NCBI RefSeq assembly: GCF_963576545.1
Contig: NC_083647.1
Coordinates: 5,065,507-5,129,506 of the forward strand
Reading direction: 5' to 3'
DNA: 64,000 nt
Source of the DNA: Limanda limanda
Lineage: Eukaryota > Chordata > Actinopteri > Pleuronectiformes > Pleuronectidae
A model generated the notes under the pieces. It did no database searches. It saw only the letters and a list, made by a program, of their open reading frames with translations, and was not told where the DNA came from. The first letter of the stretch is position 1. Each line of letters opens with the position of its first letter. Below, piece after piece: positions 1-12,392 of the stretch. The position numbers were made by a program, and so were the translations under genes.

Positions 1-1611
1 ATAAAGTGAAGTTACAAGGACAAATGGCTGTCTGGGTATTCAGCGTTGAGCCTGCCTGTTATTTCTACTTCTTCAAGTCTCCTGATTTCTATCTTGTCCA
101 AACTTACCTGAAAGCTGCACTGGATGAAATATCAATCTCCTCACAAGCAAGACAAACACAATATTCCCTTCATATTTACTGATATTGTTGTGGAATTCTT
201 GTGAGGAATTAAATGTCTGCAGACACACAAAGTCTCAAGCAAGAGCATTTATTTGAATCTTGCATCAGGTTAACATAGTATCCATTGTTTAAACAAATCT
301 GAACTGTCCTTGAAAAAAAGTCTATACATGTATACACTGTATATACTTTATATATGGAGAGAGAGACAGAGAGAGACTTTCTTCTCTTACCCTTTCAATG
401 AATACTGAATGAATAATTATGCCTTAAACTTAAATTTTATGTATTTCAAATATAATTCAACATATGATTAAATAGTGCATTTAGATATGTCTAAGTTTAA
501 CTTGATTTAATTGAATCATTCATTTAATAACACTAACTGAACATGATAGAGAACTCTTTATTAAATGTGACCCTTTAAATTGAACGTATATAACAAAGAA
601 ACAAGGATATTAAATGTGTCATTGAAAAACATAAAGTCACAGTTTTAGGCATTATTATTTATTGAGTGAAGAAAGGGAGGCATCTCACTATTTCCCTCCG
701 AAGATGTCAGAGTGTATTAGCCAGGATTTTCTGCACCTTCCTCCAGTTGGTATCTCTGCTGCGTCCTGGCTCAGCCTTGGTCTCTATGGTTACTGCTGAT
801 GATATAAAGCATTCTATAATGTAGATAAGTAGCGAGACTTTCTGACCATAGTCAGAAGAATTGATGTATTCAGGCAGTGGAAAGGTACCAAAGAAAACCT
901 GGTTTGACGACAGCTGATTGGTTGTGTCTTTGTACATGCATATTACCATCATGATAATGTTCCCATTAAATACCAGAGACAATGCATCTTCACTTCCTTT
1001 GCAGTAGTTCTGCCAATACAGGCTCTTGACCAATTGTGAATCACTCTAATGTGAATCATTATGGTCCAGCCTGTTTTAGGATCACGGATAAGTAAGTGAG
1101 ATGACACATGTTAATGCAGAAATGATTAATTACATTCTGTAAAATGTGAACAGAACAGAGGTGTGATCCTCTGCTGCTCCACAGCTGACTGCTCAGTTGT
1201 GCGTCATCCGTCTGATAAAAATAAAGCAAACTAACAATGGGGCATACAGAGAAATACACACAAGAATATGGTTAATCAGGAGCAGAGATGGGACAGCAGC
1301 ATATATATTTATATAAATATCTAATGTTAACTAACAATAACCAGGAGAGAGAGAGAGAGTGTGCACAGTAGGGATCATGGTACGGAGACGCAAGATCACG
1401 CTGATATATTGTATGCGGTCCCATATATACAGCTGTTAATCAGGGTGTTTCACCCTGTTTAAGGAATTATTAAAGTAAATCAACACCAAATTTACCGCAA
1501 AAAATAAGCACTTGAACATATACAGTGTGATAAGAACTACCTCAAATGAGACAATATTTGAGAACATTTTATTTGACTGTAGATCGACTTTAATTTGGTC
1601 GCGTGGCGTTC
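1..1611. other. AT-rich non-coding stretch
   Basis: I see no gene here. All reading frames are short and resemble no family. There are short simple repeats: a GA-rich tract near 355-377, an AT-rich tract near 1303-1320 and a GA tract near 1343-1357. Confidence 0.6.
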
Positions 1612-2054
1612 TTGATGTGTACTGCAGCCAACCACCAGGTGTTAATCAAGATGATTTGGCTTCTCTATGGTACAAAGACTGTGACAGAATATTTTTCCAA
1701 TAAATTTTTTTATTCTCTGAATATTTGAAAAAGGTCCAATTTGTAAGATTTAGGTAAAAGCGATCTATTGGCAGAAATTGAATATAAACTAATCCGAATG
1801 AGGTTTTCACCTGATGTGTTTCATCAAAATAGTACAAATTGTTGATTTCTTTACCCTTTATATTCGGAAGTGGGTCCTCTCTACAGAGGCCGCCATGTTT
1901 TTTACAGTCGTCCAAACTGAACAAACTTAGCAACTTGAAGGCTATCACAGGTTCTCTTTCATATTTGGAAGGGGAGGGAAAGGTGGGGAGTTTTCAGCTG
2001 CACAGGTAACTTCATCACTAGATGTCACTAAATTATACACACTGTGCCTTTAAC
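1612..2054. repeat. Probable interspersed DNA-element fragment ending at TTAA
   Basis: The segment resembles a very common fish repeat. It has a block reading ctgcagccaaccaccaggtg near 1621-1640 and ends in cactgtgcctttaa, closing on a TTAA. A related ctgcagcc..ccatcaggtgg block lies near 56,145-56,165. TTAA borders suggest a piggyBac-type non-autonomous element, but I could not find a matching left end, so this is tentative. Confidence 0.35.
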
Positions 2055-3660
2055 AGTTTCAAGACCCATGTTTTAATGGGGAAAAATAAATATAATTCAA
2101 TATTTCATTGGTCTGTTATTCAGGTTGATTGTAAGACAACGTTTTGTTATGACAGATGATGATCTGTATATTATTAATTATTCTGCTGTATATGTGGGAA
2201 CCTTCAGGAGGAGTTGCATTAGGTTGTCCCAGACAGAACAGATGGATGACAGACACAGACAAGTGAACAGTTCATTTTAGTGAAGATGTGTTCGAGAAGG
2301 AGACAGAGCTGTGGCTATCAGAAACCTTCATGACCATTTGTTCTCATCTTAACAGAACTCTGCTCAGAGGCCTGAACCATCGATCACCTCCATCAATTCG
2401 GCCCTCTGTTTTAAAATCACCCCATCAGCCTGGAGACCCGTCTGTATTGGCTCTATCCATCAGTCGCTGCAGCCTTCCCTCAGTCTGCTCACATCGCAGC
2501 TGATCCACTGTAGCTTCTCTACCTCCTGTCAATCAAGGCCTATCGGATGGCCAGACAGACAGCTATAGAGCTCAATATATCTCTCATTCAATCGCTACCA
2601 GCCCACTTGTCTCTGCCACACAAAAGAGTCTTTAACGAAACAACCAGCCAAGGTGTCCAAAAAGCCTGAAATCACAGTCATGTCACTCAGGGCTTCATGC
2701 AGTGGCTCATTCAACTGGACGTAAGGGTGTCCCTACCTGGTGGACAGGACGGTGGGGAAGAATGACTTGGACTTAAGGATCCTCTCACTGGAATCTGCCT
2801 GTGCTTTCTTTGTCTTTCTTGTTCATCCCCCTTTGTCCTAAATGTGCACAGCATGCATTAGAAGCTGAAATAATATTGTGTGGGAGGGAGGAAAAGAGAG
2901 ACAGAGGGAGTCTGTGGAAAGAGGAATATTAAGATAGTTTGACAGTTGTCATGCTGCTCTGTGCCTAAACAAGACGCTGATTCTGTGAGTCACTTTCTCA
3001 CTGTTGTCCCCAAAGTCGACTTCTGCAAACACAGACACAGTCGGGAAATTTGACAAAACATTGCGAGTCAGAATCACAGCCTTAGACAGACTCTGAACTA
3101 TCATAGAAAGTCATAAGCCTTCGATCCTTTTGTTTATTATTAAAGTGAAGTTATTCCAAAAAAAATGAATAGAACCCTCTTTTCCAGAGTAGACTGCACA
3201 AAGTGTCAGGAGACGTGCTGCTGTAAGCAGTCACAATCAATTTCAGTTAGAGCGGCTGAATTGATGAATTTTGTCTGGCCCAGTGGGACAAATAGGAGCT
3301 CAGTGGCAAAGGCTTGCGTTTCTGAATTAAGACCAAAGCAGACTCAGACACTAATTGGTTATACTGTAGTGTGTGTTTGTGTCTGCGGTTGATTTGTGTT
3401 TGTGGGAGAGTGAAGAGACAGCGATGCCAAGGCGGGAGTGACACATTTAGAAAACATGGACCACTTCACATTGTTTCTCATTTCTAATCCTACCACAAAC
3501 TGTGTTGCACTCATTTCGCCTTTTGTGAAATATAATTTCCCCTTCTGTGTGAATGTTTGGGCAAACTGAACCGAGTCAATGCTTTTCATTTGAGATATTG
3601 ATGGATAAAATCGATGTCATGAACAAAGGTGGAAAGAAACTAAGTAGTTAATCCAATTAC
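2055..3660. other. Non-coding, nothing recognised
   Basis: Only short open frames without family resemblance are present. There is a GA/GT-rich patch near 2885-2915 and a GT-rich patch near 3367-3390. Confidence 0.55.
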
Positions 3661-3664
3661 GACA

Positions 3665-3781
3665 TGCTTCAAGGAGACCATCATTATTCCTGTTCCGAAG
3701 AAACCCAAAACCCTCTGCCTGAACGATTACTACCCAGTAGCACTCACCTCCAACATCATGAAGTGCTTTGAGCGGTTATTC
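3665..3781 (+). pseudogene. Fragment of a non-LTR retrotransposon reverse transcriptase
   Basis: Plus-strand translation from 3665 gives the start of a reverse-transcriptase domain of the jockey/CR1/L2/Rex1 group: [16 protein letters not shown], followed by [15 protein letters not shown]. These match the usual 'PVPKK....LNDYRPVALTS..MK..E' block. Only about 39 codons survive and the flanks are unrelated, so this is a dead fragment. The exact clade cannot be fixed from so short a piece. Confidence 0.7.
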
Positions 3782-4019
3782 AAATCAAAACTCACTGCAG
3801 TTTGCCTACAGTCAGAAAAATCAACTAGGGCATGTGTTTGATAAGTTAACTACAATTATGTTTACATTAAATGATTTAATCGGGTTTATCTTCATTACAT
3901 TATACGATCTTGTTTGATGTACAAGACTCAAATACATTTCTGATGAATATAATTAATTCATGTCAACCTAATGAGAATGAGGTCCTTCAAAACAATGAAT
4001 CCGAAATTAGTTCAGCTAT

Positions 4020-4760
4020 TGCGCATGCGCTGCGCCCACCGGATACAGAAAAAGTTCGAATAGGCGCGAGTGGAAACTTACATGGATGTTAACCGACTGA
4101 CCAGCACCTGCAACTCTCACCTGCTCGTTTGGCATCCTTGATATTAAGGTGAGTAATTCAGATATATTAATTTATTTAGTTAAACAGGGTGAGTAATACA
4201 TCGTAGTTAATCGACATGTGTGAGACATATCTCAGTTAGTCCCTCGTGTTTCTCACCGTTAGCGCTAGCTTAACTCTGCTATAGCTAGGTTTTATTTAAG
4301 TGTGTGTGTGTGTTTCTGTGTTCAACACGAGAGACTCCGGGGGATGCCAGGATGTAGTCACGGTAAACGGTTGTGTTAGGAGTGGTGAAGTTACTTTCAG
4401 TCATTAGTCAGTGTCCAGAGAAGCTGAAGTTATAGCGCAACACTTATCGGCGGAGCCGTGTAATGTGGAGGGATGACGGGGACGGCGTGTCTCTACAGGA
4501 GAGGGGGGGGGGGGGGACATCCCCCGCCTCACCGGGACACGGAGCCGGGAGCAGAGCAGCGCGTTCATGTACATCAGGGCAATAACATCTATAGGATCGA
4601 CTGTGTGTTCTGCTGTCCCGTGTGGTCGCTTTAGTTTCTTGTCTTCCTCCTCTCCACTCCGTGTCATCGTGGAGCGGCGGAGAGGAGACAGCGCTGGAGA
4701 GTTGATGACATCTACACTATTTATATGTTACTGTAAGTTACTGTAAAAGCCGTCACGATT
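4020..4760. promoter_or_regulatory. CpG-rich stretch with splice-donor-like site, candidate first-exon region
   Basis: The segment is clearly richer in CpG than its surroundings, as in cgcatgcgctgcgcccaccgg near 4021-4041 and the GC-rich run 4437-4560. A good donor, aag|gtgagtaa, sits at 4148/4149. It also holds a GT tract (4298-4311) and a G-run (4503-4517). About 700 bp downstream lies a decayed two-exon remnant in the same orientation (5438-6410), so this could be its former promoter and untranslated exon. That link is inference. Confidence 0.35.
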
Positions 4761-5437
4761 AAACAACCAATAAGAGTAATGAACAATGGCACCTAGTATG
4801 ATAAACCTTAAGTAGCATTCTTCACATTTCAGTCTATCTATTGTAATACTTAGGCCATTTACAATAGAACTATTACTAATGTTTTAACTTTTTTAAACGA
4901 TTTCTCTTTTTACCAGAAATACATCACAACATAAAGCAGTGTCCCCATGCCTTGAGATGTGTATGCACCTCCTCAACAATACATGGTAAGTTAATATTTG
5001 GGCACATTATTGTTTATCTGTTAAATATTTGGCATGCAGCATGGTCCAGGAGTTTATCCACCCCTGTTTGTCCCCCCAGCCTGTAGTTGGATATTTTGTA
5101 TTTGAGAAATATGGTATATTTATTTGTATCATTTGCTAATACATTTGTTTTTCTTCTTTCATTGACCTGTATGTGGCAGTGCAAACATTGTGTTGCTAAG
5201 GAGAGTAGAAGGTACAAATGACTAAAACATTATAAAGTACATCATCATTATGGAAGAGGCGAACATTATCTGTGCATATGTTGAGTATTTGCCTTTGGGG
5301 CTCCTGAGACCAAAGTATTATCAACCACACAAATACCATGCTCAAAACTTGCAGATGGCTGTAGAATTGTTTATTTTTTTTGTACTTCTGCCTAAAATTC
5401 AGAATATTTTCAGAATTGGTTCCCTATTTTTCCACAG

Positions 5438-6410
5438 GATGATGCAATACATACAAGACGAGCATGCATCCTGACGTCCTTGTGCATCTACCTGAACGAA
5501 GACCATGGACACTCAAGGAATATATGGTGAGTTTCCTATAGTAGGTGTTACAAAGTAGCCAAAGACCAGTCTGAGAGAGCACATATTTACTTACTTAATT
5601 ACGTTTTAAAGGACCTAAAACAATATTATTAACCATTTTAATTTATATTGTACTGAGCCAGGCAGGTATCATTCATGCACACTCATAAATTAAAACACAA
5701 ATGAACAGAACGCAGCATTACGATAAAGGAAGTCTTCATTGATCACCAGATGGGTTCAGTTCAAATCAAAAATGTATCCACGTATTTATCTCTGTCCAAA
5801 AGGCATCACATTTTATTCAAGCAGCTCCTTTTGATCATATTGGCAATGGTTTGATAATCTAATGATTCTGCATCTCACACCATAACCAGTCTCTGGTTAC
5901 TGTAGCAGCAGTACTGTGTGTATGTGTTAGCAGAAGACTAGCAGCTGAGTCTGTAGCTCTTTTATAGTGATTGTTGGTCTCTCTGTCTTACTCTTTCCCT
6001 AGTTTTCAAATGAATGCTTTCAGTGCTCACTGGGGTGTCCAACCTTAGATTTAATTTTGTACCATTTTTTTAATGTATGCATCTGAATCACTTCTGTACC
6101 TCATCCTCATAAAACTTCTAATGTTTGTTTTACAATTGACAATTTTATGATCAGCAATCAGCATAATTAACTTTGTCTAGACTCAGATCATATGTATTTG
6201 TGATATTTTACTTCACAGAACATAGACACTGAGGCCAACACTTCCATGGGGAAAACTGTGATGGGAGTGTACGTCATAAAGAAGGTGGGTGCGGAGCCTG
6301 AAGAAGAGCCAGAGGACATTGGTGTCCTGATTGAGGGTATGGATTGCCTGTGCTCTGCTCTTTGGACTGTTTATAAGCTTGAAGAAGACTGATAGAAGCC
6401 TGGCATTTGT
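5438..6410 (+). pseudogene. Remnant of the C-terminal part of a multicopy uncharacterised teleost gene family
   Basis: Two exon-like blocks are visible, 5438-5526 (acceptor tccacag, donor gtgagt) and 6219 to about 6410 (acceptor cttcacag). The first carries CILTSLCIYLNED in one frame, then LKEYM in another. The second continues in phase with NIDTEANTSMGKTVMGVYVI and a stretch ending PEDIGVLIEG, then changes frame again to ACALLFGLFISLKK. I recognise this order (IYLNED, KEY, MG.YV..., PEDIG..IEG, A.A.LFGL...L) as the tail of a widespread fish family of unknown function, sometimes annotated as SAM-domain-like. At least two frameshifts and a small loss after LIEG indicate a pseudogene. No upstream domains are seen. 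An alternative is a real gene with sequencing errors, which is less likely with two shifts in about 90 codons. Confidence 0.6.
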
Positions 6411-6411
6411 A

Positions 6412-6427
6412 TATATATATATATATG
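6412..6427. repeat. (TA)n microsatellite
   Basis: Eight TA units follow directly after the decayed exon. Confidence 0.85.
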
Positions 6428-6429
6428 AT

Positions 6430-7214
6430 TTCTTTGTGTTTCGTTTTGAAATTTCGAAATTTGAAGTAACATTTTTTTCAAAGAGACTATTTAATTTAGT
6501 TTGCGCAATGGACTGAGACTGTTGTTGAAGATTGTTGTCTCAGGTTGAAAGGTCTCCTACCTATGTGTGTGGATGGAGCAGACACAGAGCATTGTTTTTG
6601 GAACACACATCTACACCGATTTTACTACATGGACAATCATGCACACATAATTGTATTATGGGCCGAGAATATTTGGTGGTTTTCAATGTCCTTTTATTGC
6701 ATTTTTGTAAATGGGTTAAAAAAAGTTGAATTGTTGCACTTAAAGTTTTAAAACTTGAGAACAGGATCTTGGCAGTTTTAAAAGCCAAATATTTAATAAA
6801 ATGTCAAATGGTTATGCATGTTGTCCTTTTTTATGCATGTTAGTGAATATTTGGTAATTTAATTCAAATTAATGCAACACTAATTAAAACAACAAGATTG
6901 ACATTAGTATAGCAGACAAAACCTACATTACTTCATTCGACAAGACTGAATTGTGTTGCACTAAAGTGTTTGACCAAGGTAAACTAAACCTAAATTAATT
7001 AGACTAGACTAAGTAGCTACAAACATTTTAATTCAATTAAAAGCACATTAGTTGAATGAACATATTCAAATGGCATTCCACCCACACATCTATGGGGTGT
7101 TCGAGTAACACAATGAAGATAGACTGAAACTTGGTTTGTTTAGATGGAATATAAGTGGCAAGATAAAATTATGTTCACCCAATTAATTATTTGTTTGAGT
7201 GTACAGGCCAAATA
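6430..7214. other. Non-coding AT-rich segment
   Basis: I see no gene. The stretch 6850-7205 is rich in aattaa and ttcaatt motifs, as seen in small non-autonomous DNA elements, but I could not find paired ends. Confidence 0.5.
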
Positions 7215-8338
7215 GGTCAACTTAAGAACCCATCTCCCTCACCCTACACACCTGGACCAGAGGGACACATGTGAGAATGCTGTTCACTGACTACAGCTCA
7301 GTAAAAACGTGCTCTTAAAGCTTTTTACCAAGCATAGAGACCTTGGGCTCAACATCAACCTCTGAAATTGGATCCTGAAGTTCCTGACAGGCAGCCCCAC
7401 ATCCTCTACCCTGACTCTCATCACCGGAACCCCCCAGGGCTGCATGCTCAGTCCTCGCATGTACTCCCTGTTCACGCATGACTCCTCGGCCACCCACAGC
7501 TCCAACACTATCATCAAATTTGCTGATGACACGGCCGTCATAGGCCTGATCACCGACGACTCTGAGGTGGCCTACAGAGATAAGGTCAGAGCCCTGACAT
7601 CTTGGTGCCAGGACAACAACCTCCATCTCAACGTCAGCAAAACAAAGGAGCAGATCGTGGACTACAGGAAGAGACATGGAGAAGAGACGCCCCCCTTCTC
7701 CATCAACAGGACCACGGTGGAGCATCCTAACAGCCTGCATCACCGCCTGGTATGGCAGCTGCACCGCCCTGAACCGTAAGGCTCTACAGAGGGTGGTGAC
7801 GTCTGCTCAGCACATCACCAGGACAGAGCGCCCATCCATGGAGGTCCTCTACTCCAAGCAGTGTAGGAAGAAGGCCAACAGGATTATTAAAGACCCCTGA
7901 GACCCCAGCCATAAACTGTTCTGCCTCCTGCCATCTGGCCAACGGTGGCGCAGCATCCGGGCCAACCACCAGGCTCAGAGACTGTTTCATCCCCCAGGCC
8001 ATAAGACTGTTAAACTCCTCCAATCTGACATAAAACTGTCATTCCTCTAAACTTTGCAATATTTGCACTAATGAACGGTATTACTTGCATTCATTAATTC
8101 AGTCTGCTCAGTAGTAATGTACTTTATTTTAGTTTATAATTAATATTTTAGGTATATATCTTATTTTGATTCTTCCATTCTATATATTATATTTTAGTTT
8201 TATATCTTTTATGCTTTTGTGGCTTTTCAAATATAACATTTTTTTTCTAGAAGGGAACCTGTGACCCAAGCATTTCTTTGCCAGCGACTGCTGTTGTAAT
8301 TGTTGTGCACATGATGAATAAAGTCTTGAATCTTGAAT
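7215..8338 (+). pseudogene. 3' half of a CR1/L2/Rex1-group LINE, internally deleted
   Basis: The best-kept block is 7444-7720. It encodes the end of a reverse transcriptase: a GTPQGCMLSP-type turn just upstream, then IIKFADDTAVIGLITDD with the FADD catalytic box, SWCQDNNLHLNVSKTKE and IVDYRKR. A frame change near 7725 joins it to a C-terminal tail (ITAWYGSC, then PSMEVLYSKQCRKKANRII in the 7676-7900 frame, then LLPSGQRWRSIRA). The piece between, normally some tens of residues, is missing. The element ends in a short tail with the repeated unit cttgaat (8324-8338) after an aataaa, as typical for this LINE group. It is truncated at the 5' end and has several frameshifts, so it is inactive. Confidence 0.75.
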
Positions 8339-10796
8339 ACTTAAGTAAATTGCACTTTGCTTGAATTTCTATTTAATGTTATTTCATTCTTTGACTGCTA
8401 TCTTTATCTGAGAGCCATATGTACACATTTTGTTCAACAAATGGTTCCCAACGCTGTCAAAATACAAGTCCAATAATTTAGCACATGGGACCTGTTCTCG
8501 ATTGAAAGTGGTCAAAATGTCAATAATTCCACAAAAAAATCTAAGATTAGAACACACATTGTGTTAGTTTTTTCTTCTTTGACCTTGACTGATTTAACCC
8601 TATGGTGGTTTCATCAAACAACAAACCAGTATTCTTACGCTCAGGTCTATCTGTCCCCATTGACTTATTGGTAACTTCATGAAAGAGAACACGCTTAAGG
8701 TACTTGTACCATGTCAGAACAAAGTAAATAAATAAAAGTAGATTTTCACACCTGTTCCTCAAGTTTATATAATAGTGAAGGACCATGCTGCTACTGAACT
8801 AACCTTATATTTGCGGTTGTCTAGTTGTGTCCTGTGTTGGGAACGACAAAACCACTTTTGTTGATTATGAATAAAGTAGCAGTATAAAATATAAAGTGCT
8901 ACTTACACACTGGAGCATCAATAACAATCTTTTCATGCAATTCATAAAAACCTATCAGTTGGGCCACTCAAGTGGCTGTGTGTTAAATGTTCCCACCGGA
9001 TGTTGTACTTTCAAAGTTGATTGGCGTGCCGTGAAGCGTCTATAATGTCAATAGCCAATTGGGTGGCTTTTTTCAACAAAGCACAAAGCTTAATTTTTGA
9101 CATGAACTAGACAGGATGCCTATACAAGTCAATGACATCATGAATGCAGAATAACAAATCACACCATCTACAGACATTAGCTGTTTACATTGGTTCCACA
9201 GCACGTTATGCACTACTACATCCTCTATGTTGCACACTGACTATACATGATCCAGCTAAATAGTGTACTAGGTTCAGACTTAGTCTTGTTACCTTTTTAC
9301 TTGTCTGAATACCTCTAACACCACCCTTTACATGTATATTATAACCAAAAACACTTTTTTTTGTGAATAATGTCCTACCATCCAATACTTTGTCTATGGA
9401 AGAGCAATTTTTTTCATTTATTTTCAGTGTCATGGAAAGTTTCTTTGCTAAATCATGTTTAAATTAATTCCAAAGAGTGCAGTTGGTTTCCGGCCATTCA
9501 AAAGGTACATAGACACAGGGCGAGGGGTCAATAGATGATGGAGAGGACTTGAGTCCAGACTCATTGTCTGCCAGTGGCCTTCTGTCTCATGGTGATTCAC
9601 CAGTCCACATCGGTGATAGCTTTCGAGAGGATCATTCCCACAGCATTTTCCTCCCTCAAAGCAGCTTCACAAAAACCCTGGCGACAAGACAAACACACAC
9701 AAGCAAAGAGCATGGGGGGGAGGAAGAGCGGCACAGGGGCCTTATTAACAGAGAGAATGGCTTATTCATATAGTATGCTAATCACATATGACCAGCCTGT
9801 CATCAGTTAAAGTTCAAAGCTGTTAATCATCTCACTCTCCTGCTCCTCTTTTTTCCTCCCTACTTTTGCTTTTTCTGTCTTTGTGTTTCTGAAGGTTACT
9901 AAGAGCAGGCCACAGAGGAGGCACAATCTGTAGAACCTATTTTAATGTAATACTGTAGATAAATATGAATCTGATGGGTAATTATCTGTATAGCCTTCAT
10001 TTGATTATAAAACCCTGAGGCACACATTAATCGTCTCCCAAAGCAAACTTAAGTCAACTATTTTCAAATATTCTATTATGTAATATTGTGGTTTTCAGCA
10101 TTTTCTGGATATAATATAGATTATTCTTCAATTATTCATATCTCTGTATGATTCATACATTTTCAGGCTACTGTTCATCTGTTCATTTTATTCCTACATA
10201 TTACAGACAGTCTCTGTACTAAGGAGTAGGTGTGACGAATTTTAGGGTTTCACTTGACTCTGTTGACCTTTTTCTTTTTTTACAATTAAGTATTTATTTA
10301 ATCATACATAGTTTACTAAAAACGTTTCAGCCTACACCATGATAATGGTGTCCATGTGAATATTCTGCTGCAGGAAGGTGGGGACTCGATTCAGAGAAAC
10401 ACTCATATGAACAAAATGTCAGTACTGTAGTTTTCTACCTGAATCACTGAAACAGAACTGCTTTCTCTCTGCTGCTGTTATTTAGCTGAAACTGGTCACT
10501 CACTTCCAAAGCCTTCAGTGATTTCATGGTGCACAGGGGGGCAATTTTCCCAACCTTACAGCAGCAGTTTGGGAATGGCTGCTGTAGTGATTGTTCCTAA
10601 TAGCCCTGGACATATTTGTTTGCATTTCAGTTGAATGTTTTGGTCTTTGTTTGATTAATTTATTTCTTGAATTAACATTTTAGCCTATGCCAAAGGTTTA
10701 TATGTTGTAGCTATAATCTATAATTTTCTTTTTGAGATTTTGTATTATTTGAACTGAACAAACTGGAATTATTTGTTTTTCCTCATGACCTTTTGT
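8339..10796. other. Non-coding, nothing recognised
   Basis: No reading frame resembles a known family and I find no paired repeats. A short C/T-rich patch lies at 9840-9890. Confidence 0.55.
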
Positions 10797-12030
10797 AGGT
10801 CAGGTTTTTTCCACTCATTTAGTCAGATGTAGTGGGACCCAAACTCAGACAGTGATGGCGAGCTACCCAAAATGGACTAATATTGACCCAACCTCCTTGC
10901 CACTACGAGTGGTAGGAACAAACTCACCCTAAGCCCTTTTTTTAGTTTTTCTTGTTTTTACATTCCAACGTGGAATATCCTTGAATCAACATAAATTATA
11001 TTAATGAAGTGAAATTATGTGCATGAACTGAAATTTTGTGCATGTGTAACATGCGTTATTTTTAATTTGTGAATTGCATTAGTTATTTTACTTTATTAAC
11101 GCTACCTGCGGAAATGACCTTGCAGTGCATCACCTTTCGTGTTCCTCCGAAAGCTCATACTTCCTGTAGACCCCCCCTCAGTGTTGTTTTACATAGCTGA
11201 CGGTACGTCACCCACAGAAATGCTCCGCGCTATTTTATAATTTTATTTGAAAAATTAATGGTTTAAATTACATGTTGTAAATGCTAGTACACTGCACTGC
11301 TGTTTTGAGTGTTAACATTTTTTGTAAATGTGGTTATTTAACATTCTCAGTGATACATTTTACACAATGGTGGCGCCATTTTCTTTAGTAGCGTCGCGGG
11401 GATTTCGGCAGCCCTGTGAAGTTAAATTATTTTATATGTTATGTTTAGAACGGAGGTGCAGCAAGAGGAGACAAATACTCACAGCCAAACAATGTGTTTT
11501 CTACAGGTATGTGGGTTTTCCTTTTGGAAACCACATTTTTAATTTAGCTGTTTAATAACCCAACCCAAGGCACCTTTCTATTTTACCCAATAATGTGTCC
11601 CTGTTGTATATTATATATTTGTAAACGCTCCCTTAAAAAGTCTGTGTGGTAGACTGTTTTTATTACATACTGTTGTGAAAAGTATGAATGAGAGTGTTTT
11701 TTTACATTGCTGAGGAACGGAGGTGCAGCAAGAGGAGTGAATTACTCACAGCAAAACAATGTGTTTTCTACAGTAAATAAAAAGCTGGAAACCAACCCCC
11801 TGAGTCATTCATCCCTGTGCCAAACAACATCTAACAACTAAACTGTAAATAAATTGAACTGAGAAATATTTATTTTTGTTGAAAGTTTGTATGACCGTTC
11901 TTTTGGTTTAAAAGCAAATACAGATTCTATTTAAAACCTACGAGTGTTTCCTGTGTCCTGGTATTCACACATTGGGCTTCCACCGAACCTAGTAGTCCGT
12001 AATCTGCCTAAACCCAATTGGTTACAGATT
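10797..12030. repeat. Unclassified repeat with a 58-bp block present twice
   Basis: Positions 11449-11506 (aacggaggtgcagcaagagg to cag) recur at 11716-11773 with few changes, an offset of 267 bp. A CpG-rich part lies upstream (11,100-11,420). An aataaa follows the second copy near 11,777. The first copy is followed by gtatgt, like a splice donor. The layout could be an old LTR or a processed sequence with a duplicated exon. I could not identify matching ends or coding domains. Confidence 0.35.
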
Positions 12031-12392
12031 TGGGAAGCTAGCCAGGAGCCCTGATACGTTTGAATGCCGACATTATGTTTCATAAGTTAGTGGTTTATAT
12101 ACCTTATTTATATTATATTATATCCAAATGGATTTTGTAAAGAAGTCATAGATTGATATACCATGTACTGTTGTTGTTAGTGGGGTCACTCAAACTGAAG
12201 CAAATTACATTTTTGAATGTTTAAAAAGATATGGATCTATGAAGAAGTTTCAGTTGTAAATATTATAAACACCTGATAGTTGAATTTTCACACTGCACAG
12301 CTTTAGAAGGGTAAGAACCATTGCTGCCATATAACCATCCCTCATCCAATGGGCTAGATGTCACCTCTCATGTAAAAGCATTAGCAAGTGAG

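Noticed and set aside
4404..4667. 87-codon minus-strand frame in the CpG-rich stretch
   Set aside because: Open frames are expected by chance in GC-rich DNA. The sequence has no recognised domain.
7315..7764. 149-codon frame on the minus strand
   Set aside because: It is antisense to LINE reverse-transcriptase sequence on the plus strand.
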